Positions 33,901-47,000 of a DNA stretch of 64,000 bases are shown piece after piece. The notes under the pieces are model-generated. The model ran no database searches. It was given only the letters and a program-made list of their open reading frames with translations, and had not been told where the DNA came from. Position 1 is the stretch's first letter, and every line of letters begins with the position of its first letter. The stretch is from positions 4,474,291 through 4,538,290 of the forward strand of contig NC_069090.1 in the NCBI RefSeq assembly GCF_947172395.1. Direction: 5' to 3'. Source of the DNA: Bicyclus anynana (Eukaryota; Arthropoda; Insecta; Lepidoptera; Nymphalidae). The translations under genes were made by a program, and so were the position numbers.

Positions 33901-36900
33901 GTGCAACAAAAATAATTTCATTGAAACAAAGTGCCAAGCGATCAATAGTGTTCTTATAAACATATCATTATATTTAATCTACCAACAACCAGGCCTAGTT
34001 TCAAATCCCCTCTTCTATAAGGAGCGAGCTCCTTCTCGCTTCTTAAAGGAGAGAGGATTCTGTTATACCTACCACAGTGTGCAACAGTTAGGTTGGCTTA
34101 CAGTGATGTTTGATTCTGTAACAATCACTATCTTCGAGAGTTCAGGACTTGTGACCAAGGGATGTACAGTTAAGGTTACTCCTTTAAAATTGGTAAACCC
34201 TTCTCTGTTTGTCTTGCTCTTCCTGCCCAACCATGTTTAGTATTTATTCATTTATTTATCACACTAATATTATAAAGGCGAAAGTTCGTGTCTAAGTGTG
34301 TATGTTTGTTCCTCCTTTACACTGCGGCTACTGAAGCGATTTGGCAGAAATTTGTAATGGAAATAGATTTTACTCTGGATTAACACAGGCTACTTTCATC
34401 CCGGAAAAAAAGCCATGGTTCCCGCGGGATTTGTGAAAAACTGAGTTCCATCGGGCGTTCGTTAGTTATGTAAATCTTTTTAGTGCAACTTGTGCGTTTG
34501 TGAGGTTATATAGCAGCGGGAAAGGGTTGAATTTGAATAAATACTAACCTGCCATTTTAGAAAATGTCTGTGCAATTTGTTCCTGTGATATTTGGTCCTC
34601 TGCAACAAATAAAACATTTTTACAATATCATAACAGTTGTTTTTAAATATTATTATTGCATTACACATCCAACTAATATTATAAATGTGAAATTCTGTAT
34701 GGATATTTGTTAGTTTCACACAAAAACTACAAATAGGTTTGGCTGAAACTTGGAATAAAACGGAATATGGAACCAATTTTCAAAATTCTTTGTCATAAAT
34801 TTTATTGCTGTATTCCCACTGAAACAGTATATTTTTAATTTTTTACAAGTTAGCCCTTAACTACAATCTCATCTGATGGTAAGTGATGATGCAATCTAAG
34901 ATGGAAGCGGGTTAACTTGTGAGGAGTAGGATGAAATCCACACCCCTTTCGCTTTCTATACGACATCGTAACGGAACGCTAAGTCGCTTGGCGGTACGTC
35001 TTTATCGGTAAGGTGGTAACTACCAACGGCCGAAGCCCCCCACCAGTTAGACTTAGAATTAAGAAAACCTCAATCGGCCCAGCCGGGGATCAAACCCAGG
35101 ATCTCCATCTTGTAAATCCACGGCCCATATCACTGCGCCACGGAGGTCGTCAAGTCGTCGTTATAAACCTATATTCGGCTCACTGCTGAGCTCGAGTCTC
35201 CTCTCAGAATGAGGGGGTTAAGCCAATATTCCACCACGCTGGCAGCACACGCGGAGAATAAAGAAAATTCTCTGGTATGCAGGTATCCTCACGATGTTTT
35301 CCTTCACCGTTTGAGACACGTGATATTTAATTTCATAAAATGCACAGAACTGAATAATTGGTAGTGCATGCCCCGGACCAGATTCAAACCTACACCCCCC
35401 AGAATCAAAGACGGAGGACATATCCACAAGGTGATATACATAGTTAGTTACAAATAAAACTACCTGGTACTCCACTAAATCCGCCGAGAATGGCAGCCAT
35501 GTTACTTTCAAACTGGGCAGCGGCTTCTTTTATAAACTCCTCACTCCACATATTCTGTGGGACTTCCTGAGGATTTGCCTCCCGATCTAGCCTCTTTGTC
35601 ATTTCATCTAAGGCACCTGAAATAGAATTATGTATTGCTTGTGTGATACTAATCGTTCATGGAAAGATGGCAAGTTATGACGTCCTTCCATCACAAGGAT
35701 TAGAAGGGAAGATAAAAAAATATTTTCCAAATTTCATATTACAACTTTGTACAGTTCAGTAAAGTTTCTGTTAGTTGTCAATAGGAAATAGCTTATTTAA
35801 TGCAAAGCTTGACTGAGTTCGCTAGTTACTAACTTAAATTGGAATGGCAAGATAATTGATGTTAAATAATTTTTTGTAAAATCAAATTCATTAAAGCCTC
35901 AATAGCTCAACGGTAAGCACAGTCGGACTCATCACCGAGGGGTGGTGGTTCGATCCCCGCCCCATTGGTCTATTCGTGCCCACTCCTAACACAGTTTTAT
36001 CAACTAGTTGGAGGGGATTGGGAATATTGGTCACATTAAAAAAATGATATGGCAAATATTCTTTAAAAAAAAAATTATTTAGAAATAGGCTCATATTTTA
36101 ACAAGCACTTTTGAAACTTTAATTTGATTTGTCTGTATTGTGTCTACTAGCAAGATATAAGGTTAAGAGCCGGTAAGCAATACATTTGTTGTTTTAAAAT
36201 AATCATTATTTACCATGTTCAATAAGTAATGTTTTTTTAAGTATCAATAAAATAAACAAAAGGACCACCTGACATGCTAAGTCATTTTCTATAATAATGT
36301 TTGTTTGTTTAGAGCCTCAATAGCTGGGAATATTGGTCATATAAAGAAAAATTAGCAAATATACTTTAAAAAAAATGTTAAATCTCAATTCAGCTTTGCA
36401 GTTGGAGTTCAAATAAGTGTGGCACTTATTGTTCACTTATGTTATGTAATTGTGCCACAAATACAGAAACCATGAATATGGAATGGTATTTGATATGGGA
36501 TACATTATTAGGTGACAAAATAAATAAGGGCTCCATTTTTGTACTACATAATATGTTCGGAATTCTAAAAATATATGAAAGAAAATAAATTAATTGAAGT
36601 TTTTGACCATATTGATTAATTTTTATCTTCGATCTTAGACAATTGTTTAAAGAATTTTGTAATTATTTTTTGCTTAGCCGTTTTTAAAAGCTTCTTTAAT
36701 TCAGACTGATATTCAGCCACTATTTTTAAACCTTCACTTCTCTACATCACATTTACTATTTCATTCCATTTGCCTTTTCAGCAATATTTGCAACATAAAG
36801 TTTAAATTTGCTGATGTGAATAACATATTTAGCTGCTAATATAGGAATTGGGCCATAAACTAAAACCACAAATAGTGAAAATGCAATGATATTTACATAT

Positions 36901-38113
36901 TGTCTAGTTGTATGTTCAGAAAGATAGAAAGACAGAAAGATAATATAGAACTTAGTAGTCGCTAAATTCGGATCAAACAAATTTTTTGTGGTGCTTTTGT
37001 AGGGACATTTCCTATCTTTAGTATAAAATTATCATTGTGAAAATGTGAATAATGGCAGAGAATAAGTAGCTTTTACTGTACTTCAATGGATGACTCTATG
37101 TCACTACTAGCCATGTTTACAGTTTGACCATTTGTGAACAACTAAAAATCTGATAAAATATTTAGTCCATGACTTCTACCTTTTAGTCATGGTCAACAGT
37201 GTACATGTTTACAATTCATTCTTTTGAAAAGAATGAATTTCTTAAAAAAAAACAAACAACAAAAGAATATACACAGCTATGTGGTTTTCACTAATTTTGG
37301 CATTTTGGCAACTTTGACGGCCGCGTGGCGCAGTGGGTAGTGACCCTGCTTCCTGCATCCACAGTCGTGGGTTCGATTCCCACAACTGGAAAATATTTGT
37401 GTGATGAGCATGGATGTTTTCCAGTGTCTGTGTGTATTTATATTTTTATTATATAAGTATTTATACGTAGTATGTAAATGTATATGAATATTATAATATC
37501 AACTATCTTAGTACCCATAACACAAGCTACTCTGTATGCTTACATTGGGGCTAGATAGTGATGTGTATTGTGTAAGTATATTTATTTATTTATATTTAAC
37601 TCAAAAGGTACTTTTTATTACTTATTTCTTGTCATTGCATGTGGGTGTAATGTTATCATTGTATGAAATATGTATCCTTGTATGAAAGGCAAATTGTATC
37701 AAATCATTGTATCAAAGCCATGTGATGTCGATGCTTTAGTGTGTTTGTCGTTAAGTTTCCTTTGTACTTCTATTAACTTATAGATTTATGGAGTTAGTAG
37801 TATACTAGTTATGTAAAATTATTTGTACCGAATAGTGTTGACAATGATGAAATTTTTCAAGAGTCCAAAGTTTACAAAATTACACGCAAATATTTTTTGG
37901 AGGAAAAAAAGTTAAATCATTACTATTCGGTTCCAATGGGACTTCTGCTAATTCATGTCTAATTATTTATGCCATTATTATTGTATGAGGAATTAAAGAC
38001 GACGTTGTGTAACATGTATTTAGGTTATAAATATTAAATTTCCACTTACTGTTCATCAAGTCTTCCAGTTCAGGGTCGGCGTCCTTTTTTGCAACATCCT
38101 TATTTTCCGACAT
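27216..38113 (-). CDS. PEX19: Peroxisomal biogenesis factor 19 (peroxin-19)
   Basis: Cytosolic chaperone and import receptor that binds peroxisomal membrane proteins and docks on PEX3. Exons on the - strand, in order: 38113-38050 (ATG), 35616-35464, 34599-34549, 33698-33607, 30091-29963, 29257-29106, 28129-28009, 27326-27216 (stop TAA). All are GT-AG and phases fit throughout, giving 873 nt and 290 residues, a normal PEX19 length. The N-terminus has the acidic PEX3-binding helix (ADPELEDLMNSALDEMTKRL). The middle has EEFIKEAAAQFESNM. The conserved C-terminal domain shows MFLPFMQGMMQSLLSKEVLY, PSLKELVEKYPAWL and RFDTVLKLMQQ, then MQDLGQPPTELVGD. The protein ends in CTVM, a CaaX box for farnesylation, as in human PEX19 (CLIM). 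Introns of 0.7-3.5 kb are packed with SINEs, RTE tails and MITEs, but every exon looks intact. It lies between two FAR genes. Confidence 0.95.
27449..27700 (+). repeat. SINE E in PEX19 intron 7
   Basis: Starts inside the tRNA-like head (ATGACCTCTGCCTCGGATTC) and runs to CATTCTGAGAGGAGACT. Confidence 0.7.
27930..27988. repeat. (TGAT)n microsatellite
   Basis: GATTGATTGATTGATTGATT with a few interruptions, about 20 bases before the donor-side edge of PEX19 exon 28129-28009. Confidence 0.85.
28741..29095 (+). mobile_element. RTE-type LINE 3' end in PEX19 intron 6
   Basis: Encodes, with interruptions, the end of the RTE-like ORF: LRDxxxxRKVANLGWQWEGH, RADGRWGPKVLE, RRSGKRSV..., RGYQAGCRDPLD, RTTVLGGPCKRPTSSS in the shifted frame, closing at CAGTAAACGTCCATCGGCTG and a GATGAAGATGAT tail. 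The tail ends about 10 bases from the PEX19 donor at 29105. Confidence 0.7.
30740..31022 (+). mobile_element. RTE-type LINE 3' end, internally deleted
   Basis: In PEX19 intron 4 (between 30091 and 33607). Same family as 28741-29095 but lacks the middle (GTCCAACGTGCTGGCGGCTC joins two distant parts). Ends (GAT)n at about 31022. Confidence 0.65.
31277..31440 (+). repeat. SINE E, 3' part
   Basis: AAGAAATTAAATATCTCGTG to CCCCTCTCATTCTGAGAGA. In PEX19 intron 4. Confidence 0.65.
31665..32832. repeat. Lepidopteran GTAGGGTTCCGTA-type repeat with (GGAC)n, plus inverted RTE end
   Basis: CCGGCCAAGTGTGTGTCGGACTCG and GTAGGGTTCCGTAGATTAAG at the left, AAGGGAGGTACCCTAAAAAC in the middle, (GGAC)n at about 32603-32625, and closing GTTACGGAACCCTAATA near 32830. 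An inverted RTE-type 3' end (about 32680-32800) is inserted near the right side. Several rearranged copies seem merged. Confidence 0.5.
33110..33250. repeat. Dispersed repeat L, relative at 6855-7015
   Basis: GTCTCGCAGCTAAAACCTG, AACTAAAATTGACA and ATTAGCGCCGCGTACGAGAC. The copy near 6880 shows CCCGCAGCTAAAACCTAAAC and TATCGCCGCGTCTACGGGAC. The ends look like weak inverted repeats. The flank at 33260-33600 holds three direct copies of TTAGTCTGATGATAGGAGCG about 110-125 bases apart. Confidence 0.5.
34845..35440 (-). repeat. SINE B then SINE E, both inverted, in PEX19 intron 2
   Basis: SINE B at about 34845-35150 (head GCGCCACGGAGGTCGTC). SINE E at about 35168-35440, with a damaged tRNA-like head. 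They end about 24 bases before PEX19 exon 35616-35464. Confidence 0.7.
35893..36072 (+). repeat. SINE A, full length
   Basis: AGCCTCAATAGCTCAACGGT, GGTGGTTCGATCCCCGCCCC, GGGAATATTGGTCACATT, ending GGCAAATATTCTTTAAAAAA. A second copy at 36312-36372 joins AGCCTCAATAGCT directly to GGGAATATTGGTCATA, so it has lost the whole middle. Both in PEX19 intron 1. Confidence 0.7.
37315..37600 (+). repeat. tRNA-headed SINE C
   Basis: GGCCGCGTGGCGCAGTGGGT, GGGTTCGATTCCCACAACTG, then TGAGCATGGATGTTTTCCAG, TGTCTGTGTGTATTTATA and a TATTTATTTATT tail. In PEX19 intron 1. Confidence 0.65.
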
Positions 38114-38994
38114 TATTATGATTTTTTTAGATTAACTATTTATAAATAGAAAAAATAGAAATACAGAAAAGACGAAATTTATTCTTTAGCAATATTCTCA
38201 AAATTTTTGACAAACACAAAATTATTGCCAGTTAATTTTCTATCACAAGACTGTCATAGACAATTTTTTTTCTGTATGCGCTTCACACATTTTCTAAAAA
38301 AACTGAAAGTAAGTTATTTATCGCTTCGAGCGCGTGGAGCCATAGAGTAGTATAATACATTGCGTGGAGCTCGATGTAAACCTTTCAACCCCTTTTTCAT
38401 CACCTCCTGTTGATATTTTTGCATGTGTTATACACACCACTCATCATTTTACAAAAAGATAACTTGAAACGAGAACGAATTATAAAAAAGAAATCAACCA
38501 CTTTTTAACCCTTTAGGTACCCCTAGAATTTTTGAAAAATCTTTAATACCATTATTTTTAAGTATTATTCTAAAGTATTTATCTAACCCATATCCTATTA
38601 CCTACTACTCGTACCTCTACCCTACTCTAACCCTATCCTACTACCCCTACTTTAAGTATCCTATGTTCATCTCTTAGTTTAAGCTACCTCCCTACCCATT
38701 TCTAGCGATATCGGTACAGCCGTTTTTGAGTTAAACGGAGACTAACACAACTTTTCTCTAATACGAGTACTTTTAAACTCTTGATATCTTTAATAATCTT
38801 TATTAAGTTGTCTAAACAACAACAACAGTTTCGCCTAGGCAGATCGAAAATATCACTCTCTCTTTCGTCCCATAGCAAAAATTTAAAGAAAGGATTCTGA
38901 TCTGGCCGCTATTGGTTGACTGTTGACTTTCTTCACAATAAATGTCGTAGGGTGCATCTTAGGCCCACTCGTATGGTAACAAGAGTAATTAATC

Positions 38995-39132
38995 AGTGGC
39001 GGACTAAGTCCTTCGGAGCGGCCAAGCTGAATGCCTCCCCGTCCATTTTTTTTAGTTGTTGAGTTGGGGGTCCCCTAAGACCCAGCGCCCGGGGCAGACC
39101 GCCCCTTCCGCCTCCAGGATAGTCCGCTAGAG
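38995..39132. mobile_element. hAT-like MITE
   Basis: CAGTGGCGGACTAAGTCC at the left and AGGATAGTCCGCTAGAG at the right. The inner part is GC-rich with GACCCAGCGCCCGGGGCAG. Upstream of PEX19. Confidence 0.45.
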
Positions 39133-39382
39133 CTGGTACTATGCAATGAAACAAAAAGTAACTTCACTAGTTTAGAGTATATTTTGTAGATTTCGATAGA
39201 AAGTACGTTTTAAAAAGAAATCTTCGTATTTTATTGGTTGTTGTTTTGTTGTACATATTCATTATCAAGTAACAATAATAATTATCATAAGTATGTATTA
39301 ATTATTTGTAAATAACAATAACTGGCTACTTAACAGTTTTCGTCAGTTTATTTTATTCCTCATACAATCATATTTAACAGCA

Positions 39383-39540
39383 CAAAAACAGCTGGTCACG
39401 TGACATGTATGAGATATGACGTCACATTTTAATAAACAAATCAAACTTTACTATAACATTCTAACTATTTTCTCAGCTAAATCTTTATCATGTAATTCAA
39501 TTATCTCATAGCTGACACATGTCGCGTAACCAACTGTTTT
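39383..39540. mobile_element. MITE-like inverted repeat upstream of PEX19
   Basis: AAAACAGCTGGTCACGTGAC + ATGTATGAG at the left pairs with CTCATAGCTGACACATGTCG + CGTAACCAACTGTTTT at the right, with a few mismatches and a small gap. Confidence 0.5.
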
Positions 39541-41062
39541 AGTTTTTGTTAGTCACAAATAAAAAATCTCAAATTTATATTCCAATGCAAGAAAAATATG
39601 GTATAATAATAAATTTTTATCTATACCTGTATCATATCCAACATATTTCACATTTTTTATTTACAACTGTCTAATAGCCAATTATTTTGCGTCACAAAAA
39701 ACATCTATAGAATGACTTGAAGCGTGAATAGTAAACTAAAGTGTTTTTAGATAGCATAGGTACATGAACTGTATACATTTTGTTGAGTAGGTATAAGTAC
39801 AGTTCGTTTCATATATGATGGCGCCGGTGACAGTTTGTTTCTTTCTTGAAAGTTTGCCGCGATTCACGGAATTATGTATTATGAAAGTCATACAGATGAG
39901 TGACATCGTACCCATCCTATCTGAAAAACACTTTAACATGTTGCACAACAAAAAGTAAGTAATATCTTCCATTAACAAGCACAAAATTGCTAAAAATACT
40001 TGTGGCACCTCCCCATTTCAGGTTTTTTTTGGTTAAGTACATGTTACATACATGTTTTTTTCTCACTAGCGTGCTCTAATGAAAGACATTTTACATTTGT
40101 TTTGAAATCCTGCATGTCCGATAATTTTCTTACGATTCTCCAATTTTTTTTGTTTGTTAAAATATTTTTGCCTGAGACCTGGGACTCCAGAATCCTTATT
40201 AACGACTAGAGTTACTAAATAATATATAGATATATTTTTGTTTATGTCTCGTTATAGAAATATTAATTAGATAATTTCCATGTTGCTTTTAAATCCTGTT
40301 ACAGTTGTAATATCATACCCACCCAAAGATATTTTTTATATTATTCAGAGTAAAATTACCTTTTAAGTCACTTATTGAAAACTAAGTGCCTTCTTGTCTT
40401 TGTGTAACAATAATTATTATGGTAATTTATTAATATTTTGTGCCATTTGGTGATCTGTACTAAAATAATCTAAATTTCTATCTTACTTAAAATTAATTAG
40501 ATACTTTTGTATTATTATCGTGTATGTAATATCGAATTTATTAAAGACTGCTTCGTTTTGATTATTTATAAGGCTTGAAGAACATTTTAGGTATTTTATA
40601 GTATGTATTACGTTTAGATTCGGTATATGTTATTTACAAGTATTTTAATCCAAACAGTTATTATTTTGATATTAGGCATAAATGTAGTTTAGTCAACATT
40701 AAACGCTAAACTATAGGAAAATTATGTAGTCTATTCCAAAATAAAGTTGAAGAACTTGAGAATTTCTTTAAGAGATTGTTTTTTTGAACATGCAACTACA
40801 TGTTGGAATTAACAAAAAGTTTTGTATCTGACAAATCAATCACTAAGGAAGTTTGTTTAGTGGTTTAATTTTTTCTTTATAATGGGTGAAACCGCAGGTC
40901 AGATATAGTGAAATTAATATGACAGATAGATTAGAAACATAATTATTATTTACAGAACATAGTAGGTACACAAAATGTCTCTTTTCAATTTTCTCGTATA
41001 ATACGTATTATTTTTATACTTATTTTGAGGTCGCTTATTTTAGTTACTCACTAAATCATAAT
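39541..41062. other. AT-rich intergenic stretch and FAR2 3' flank
   Basis: No exon-like frame or familiar motif on either strand. The part next to 41063 must hold the FAR2 3' UTR (- strand), but I could not fix its poly(A) site. Confidence 0.45.
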
Positions 41063-44000
41063 CTATCGTACACGACCAGCTAAAAATTTAAAAACATAAT
41101 AGCCTGTTGCAACTTGAAATAGTCTGTGTACCCAGTACAGCCTTTTCAATTTGTTTCTTGCTTGAGGGAGTGATTCCATGGTGTCTTTTAAAATAAACCG
41201 CCTGATACCAAGCATATACGAGCCAATATATGAATCCCAGTTAAATTGTCCAGGCCAATGAGCGAAAGCACTTGAATCACTTGCAGAACTTGCTTCATTG
41301 TGTAAAGCTGTTAACTCCGAAACGCCGAATTCCCATTCGTGATTAGCAAAATATTCTCCAGTCGCCGCTGCCATTTTGAATCGTCGTGCAAGTTTCATCA
41401 TTCTGTATAAAGTTTAGAAAATTCATTAATAAGATTTAGAAAAATGTGGCTTTGAGTTTATTGAAGTCATTTGTTAAGTAATGAATGATATTTTCAACGG
41501 AAATAATTAAAAAAAAAATCAGGAAGAATAATTAAATACGTCCCTTACTTGATCAACAGCTTAAGACAACAGCTGACTTAAAACAGACTTAAGTGTATGA
41601 CTTAATTAATACTTACATAGCTTTTCTACCCTGTGCTCGGAGCAGTAAATCATAAAGGAAAGCCGGTAAAAAGTGGCAAGATACTTCCCAAAATGTATTA
41701 ACGAACCGAGATTCCGTAAAAGCGAAGTTTGGATACCACATAACATACCTGGAAACATTTAAATATTTTTTAAATGATCAATTAAAGCTGTAAAATTAAT
41801 ATATAAACTATAAAAGCTCAATTTAATGTTTGCGATATTATTCGTACGTGTACACTCCATGTGTGAAGTGCAACGTTAAGAAATTGTTGTCTATGGAACA
41901 AAGGTGTCAACTGTCACCAAAATCGCGCGTAATTCAAATATTATATGAATTACGATTAAATTTTAAAAAAAATTCATACGATTAGATTGGATTAAGCAAA
42001 TGAAAAAAAAGTACTTTGTTGGGTTCTCCCGTGCCCATTTGACGCAGAGTTTTGTAAAATGTCCCCATTGAAGTGGATTTATTGATCCAGATGTGACATT
42101 GTAAACTGGACAGTGGCCCGGTCTGTAAATAAAAAAAACATATATAAACATATTGCCAAGCTATAGCTTAGACTCGTACTAGCAAACACGTACACATCCA
42201 TCCATATTAATGTAGATAAAGCAATAATTTTCTTTAAATCATATTCATAATTTGCACAAATTCCAACTATAAATATTGTTAACCCAGATAATAATAATAA
42301 TAAAAATTTAATAAAAAAGTATCTATTCATAAATTATTAAATCGAATTAATAAATAAACTCTTGCAGTAAGCAAAGTTGAAGAATGAACTAAAGCAGACA
42401 GACATACATTATGTATGTCTGTCTGATTGTTTGTTACCTTTTCACGACTAAACCACTAAACCGATTTGGATGAAATTTTCATAAAGATAAGTTGGTCCTA
42501 GGAGCTTGGAGAAAAATCCTTTTTTTTTTAATTTCGCGTTAACGATGCATTTTCTGGGATAAATAGTTATTTACCTTCTAAGGTGTCTAATACACGAAAG
42601 TTAGTGAATAGGCCAGCAATGTAGTCACTGATTAACTAGTCAAAATCAGAATTAGAATCATTTATTTGCAAGAAACATTAAATTTAGTTATACAAAGATG
42701 TTCTTATGTATTAGGTAACAATGTTTCACCATTAATAGGTTGGTATACAAATGTTTAATTCATAAAATTAAAATTATACGAGTTAAAATTAAATGACATT
42801 AAGTTTAAAAGCAACATAATTACAACTATTTTTTTGAAGTATCAACAAAGTACTCTTTTATGGAGTAGTAACATTTTTGTATTAGAAAGTTTTTAAGTTT
42901 TTATTTAAGTGTAGGTTTGCTGATTCTTCTGTCTGCCAGGTGTTATGGCAAATTGTTATAAATTAATAATGATTAATCAAAATACGTTCAAATTGAAATC
43001 AGCAATTTTTAAATTAGGCTATCCATGAGCACCACATGTTAGCATGATATATACCTACTACTTCTTTGCGTACATATACTACGTACGTATACTTACTTCT
43101 TTGAGCCTTGTCTCCAAGCAGCTAAAATGCAGCTGTTGACAACCATATCAACCGGTACCAGGTCTACCACGTACCGCTCACGACAGTACCCGGACCGGTA
43201 CGTACCACGCGATATCTCCATTATTATACCTGACAGAAAAAAAATACCTGTGTTATTTTTACACTATTGTTCTATTTTTTACACTAGGTAAGTATGTGTT
43301 CGTTTAGGACATGCTCCCGGAATGTTCAAAAGGAAAATTAATATAAATTAAAAAAAAATAATAATAATAAATCTTTATTCATCAAAATTTCATATTAACA
43401 GAAGCGAATTCTAAGAATTCATTATTCCGTGATCCACCACGGTTTAACCTTGCCTTTGATAAACAGATGGACCGATAAATTAAGCCTTAAATAAGGCATG
43501 TCTAGCAGCGAACTTCGAAAGCCTGTTTAAAAATCCCCTATCAAAATTCCCTGTACAGGAAATTGCTGTACTATCTTTATTTGGCTACATATTATATTAT
43601 GAAATAGCGTAGCTTCTAGCTATATTTGTCAACGTTAAAACAACGAAGCTTAAGTACTAAGGACTAACTAACCTGTAACTCCGTAAACGTTATCGATCCA
43701 TCCAGGGAATGGCTCCTGGAAGGCAGCCGTTACTGAAAAAATAATAACATAAAATTGAAAATTTTGAATAATCCCCGAAAGTCATGAAATTATTAATTAC
43801 ACTCTCGATCAAGTCATCAATATTCTCTATAATTTGAGACCCCGCTCGAGTATATTTGCCGACATTCGGTTATTCTTGCCAACTTTAACCCCCGAAAACT
43901 CTTATACGACTCAATCGATTTTCATCAAATATGTCTAAGAACACTCGCACAATGCACATAATCTTTGATACAAAACAAACTAAATTGAAATCGTTACATC

Positions 44001-47000
44001 CGTTCAGGAGCTATGGTGCCACAGACAGACTGACAGACAGACACGTCAAACTTATAGCACCCCTGTTTTTGCGTCGGGGGTTAAAAATAATTTGTATTAT
44101 CGTCATCATAATGCTCTTTAGAGACCTCTATTTATTAACTACCTACTACTCGACGCCCCGCGCCCCCGTTTTACCCACGTAGTACCCGTTCCCGTGAGTA
44201 TACTAGGAACAAATATAGCCTACGACAAGCACAAATAACGTGGCATTTAGTGGCACAAGAATTTTCAAAATCGGTTCAGTAGAAACTAACCTTACAATAC
44301 TACAAACATTACCTCTTTATAATGTACTATGTGGTTCCCGTTCCCGTAGGAATACGAGGATAAAATATAGCCTATAGTCTTCCTCGATAAATGGGCTATC
44401 TAACACTGAAAGAATTTTTAAATCGGACCAGTAATATAAGTCATAGCGAACAAATTTTGGTATATACGTTGTGCCTACATAGAAGCGTTCACACGTGGTT
44501 ATATAGGTATTGCAAAAAACCTAGGTAGGTATACCGTTTAAAAGTTTAACGCAAAAAATAAGTGCAGGACATTGCGTTGTGAACATAATCTGGGTTCCGA
44601 AGTTTCATTTTTATGTACGGATCCCTAAAAATTATACAAGTTTTATCAGGTACGTATATCGTGTATCGTATCGTATGGTAAGGTACGTTATTATTGACGT
44701 AATTGCGGGAAACTGCACGTGTTATAAGTTGAACAATCGATAGTTTTGAATATTTTAGTGAGAGTAAAGTCACAAACGGCAAGTGGATTATTATATATTT
44801 TGTCGTCTACGAAAATTGGAAGCCGTATAATGTTGAGGTGACCTACTTATATCGCTGTGGGCGTTAATACCGATTAGACAGATACCTACCTAGAGAAAAA
44901 AATTAAAGTCTAGTAGACCGAACGGCATAGGTATCCCGAGATGAGAAGTAGACAAATATCGATCAATAGCGGCGCAACCAGAAATATCGCCATTTCTTTA
45001 CGATGAGGCGAAAAGATGGGACTACTCTGCCGTCATTGTGACATATCTTCATAAGTCGCATGCTAGGCATATAGTCTGTACACCTAACATGCGACTATAG
45101 CTTAGCAACATCGTTCGTAACACTCCTGATAGTCCGCGAGACTCCGCACAGCCGCACAGACTTTCCCCTCGTCGCCGCATATCAAGGGAGAGTCATCAAC
45201 GAACTTGCCAGACTATCCTTAACTAAATATTGTTTTAAATCCTTACCTATTGAAGGTCTGATGATACAGACGGGCAGTTCCGTATGGCTGTAAACTATGG
45301 ACTCCGCGAGCGATTTCGTTAATGTGTATGGGTTTGGATGGTCACCCTATAAAAGACAAAAAGTAAATGTTCAACATCGAATACATATAAACATGTAAAT
45401 CAATACACATTAAATATAAATAGGTCGAAGAGTTTGTCTGTGATTTCAAAATAACTGTGTTTTTTATGATTATACATTTAGTTACACGAAATGAACAGAC
45501 AAACTTTTTTAAAAATTTTTGTCTGTCTGGATGTATGTCTGATTGTCCCAGCTAATTTTTAATACGACTTGACTAATTTAATGCAATATAGAGCAGGTTA
45601 TTGAGCATTTGTAGAGAACTTTTTATACCGGTATAAAAATCCATGGTTTCCGCAGGATACGTCTATGTGAACAACTGAATTTAACGCGAAAGTACGAATC
45701 GCAGGCGTCCGCTAGTTTTTAATAATAAACAATAACAAATTATCAACCATTTAATAATTGTTTGATTGAGAAAAATCATATTATTATTCTTAAGACTAGC
45801 GCACGCCAATTTTTGGCAAATCACCGCGGGTAACATGGATAAAAAGTGACCTATATATAGCTAAGTAGCTTGCATTATCTTCCAGTGAAAGTCCTATTAA
45901 AATTGGTAAAAAATAAAAAACAGTTTTTGAAACCACAGACAGACACTTCAAAATTTACTTACATGATCCTACCTATTGATGATAGCCTACCGTTTATTAA
46001 TTAAAAAGTTTAAATCTATTTTAGTATAATTCACAAAACCGCTCGAAAGTGTAAACAGCGGGAAAAGGCTAAAACAGTTTCCATGACCTTGCGATCGATT
46101 CGTATGACTCTTTTATGCGCTTTCAATAACTGTTGACCCATCGATTATTATTGTCAAGGGTGTTTCGTATGAAAAAAAAATCACACGAGGAAAATACCCA
46201 TATTGCATTATTCGAAAAATTTTTTTTTTCGAATAATGCGATATGGCTCATCAAAAAGATTTCAAAATGGTATATCATGGACATATTAAAAAAAACTACA
46301 ATTAGAAAAACGTTATTTAATAATCGCTATACAAAATACGCGAGCCGGATGGCGGGTTAGGCAATCGAGATTTTTTATATTAGTGTAGATGTCATGCAAC
46401 TGTAATATATAAACAAATAAAATCTTTTTAACAAAAAAAATTAACCGTTAATGAGTTTTTTTTTTTGAAAAAGAATATTTGCCATATTTTTTATAATATG
46501 ACCAATATTCCCATTCCCCTCCAACTAGTCGGGAAAGACTGTGCTAGGAGTGGGTATGACAATAGACCAACGGGGCGGGGATCGAACCACCACCCTTCGG
46601 TGATGAGTCCGACGGCTCTTACCGTTGAGCTACTGAGGCTTCAATCTGATTTAATCGGCTTTAGTTAATGCATCACTGTGTTGGCACCGCCTTCAAAGTG
46701 ATCAGAAGGTAGCATATACGATGTTATTTTCACTTTTTAGCTTATTTTGTGATTTTGAAGTCGGTTAAATTTTTTTGTTACAAAGATTTTATTTTTCTGT
46801 TTTTAGTGTGTCCTAGCATTTAATTTTCATAGAAATTGTTTTAGTAATTATTTGTTAAAATGAAAATAGCGAAATGCCCCGTACGTTACAGTACATACGC
46901 GTCGCGAACCTCCTCCTTTTTTTAAGTCGGTTAATAAATCATACCTGTAAAGATTCAGCAATAATATTGACGGTTTCAGCTGGCAGCATCTTGGTACACT

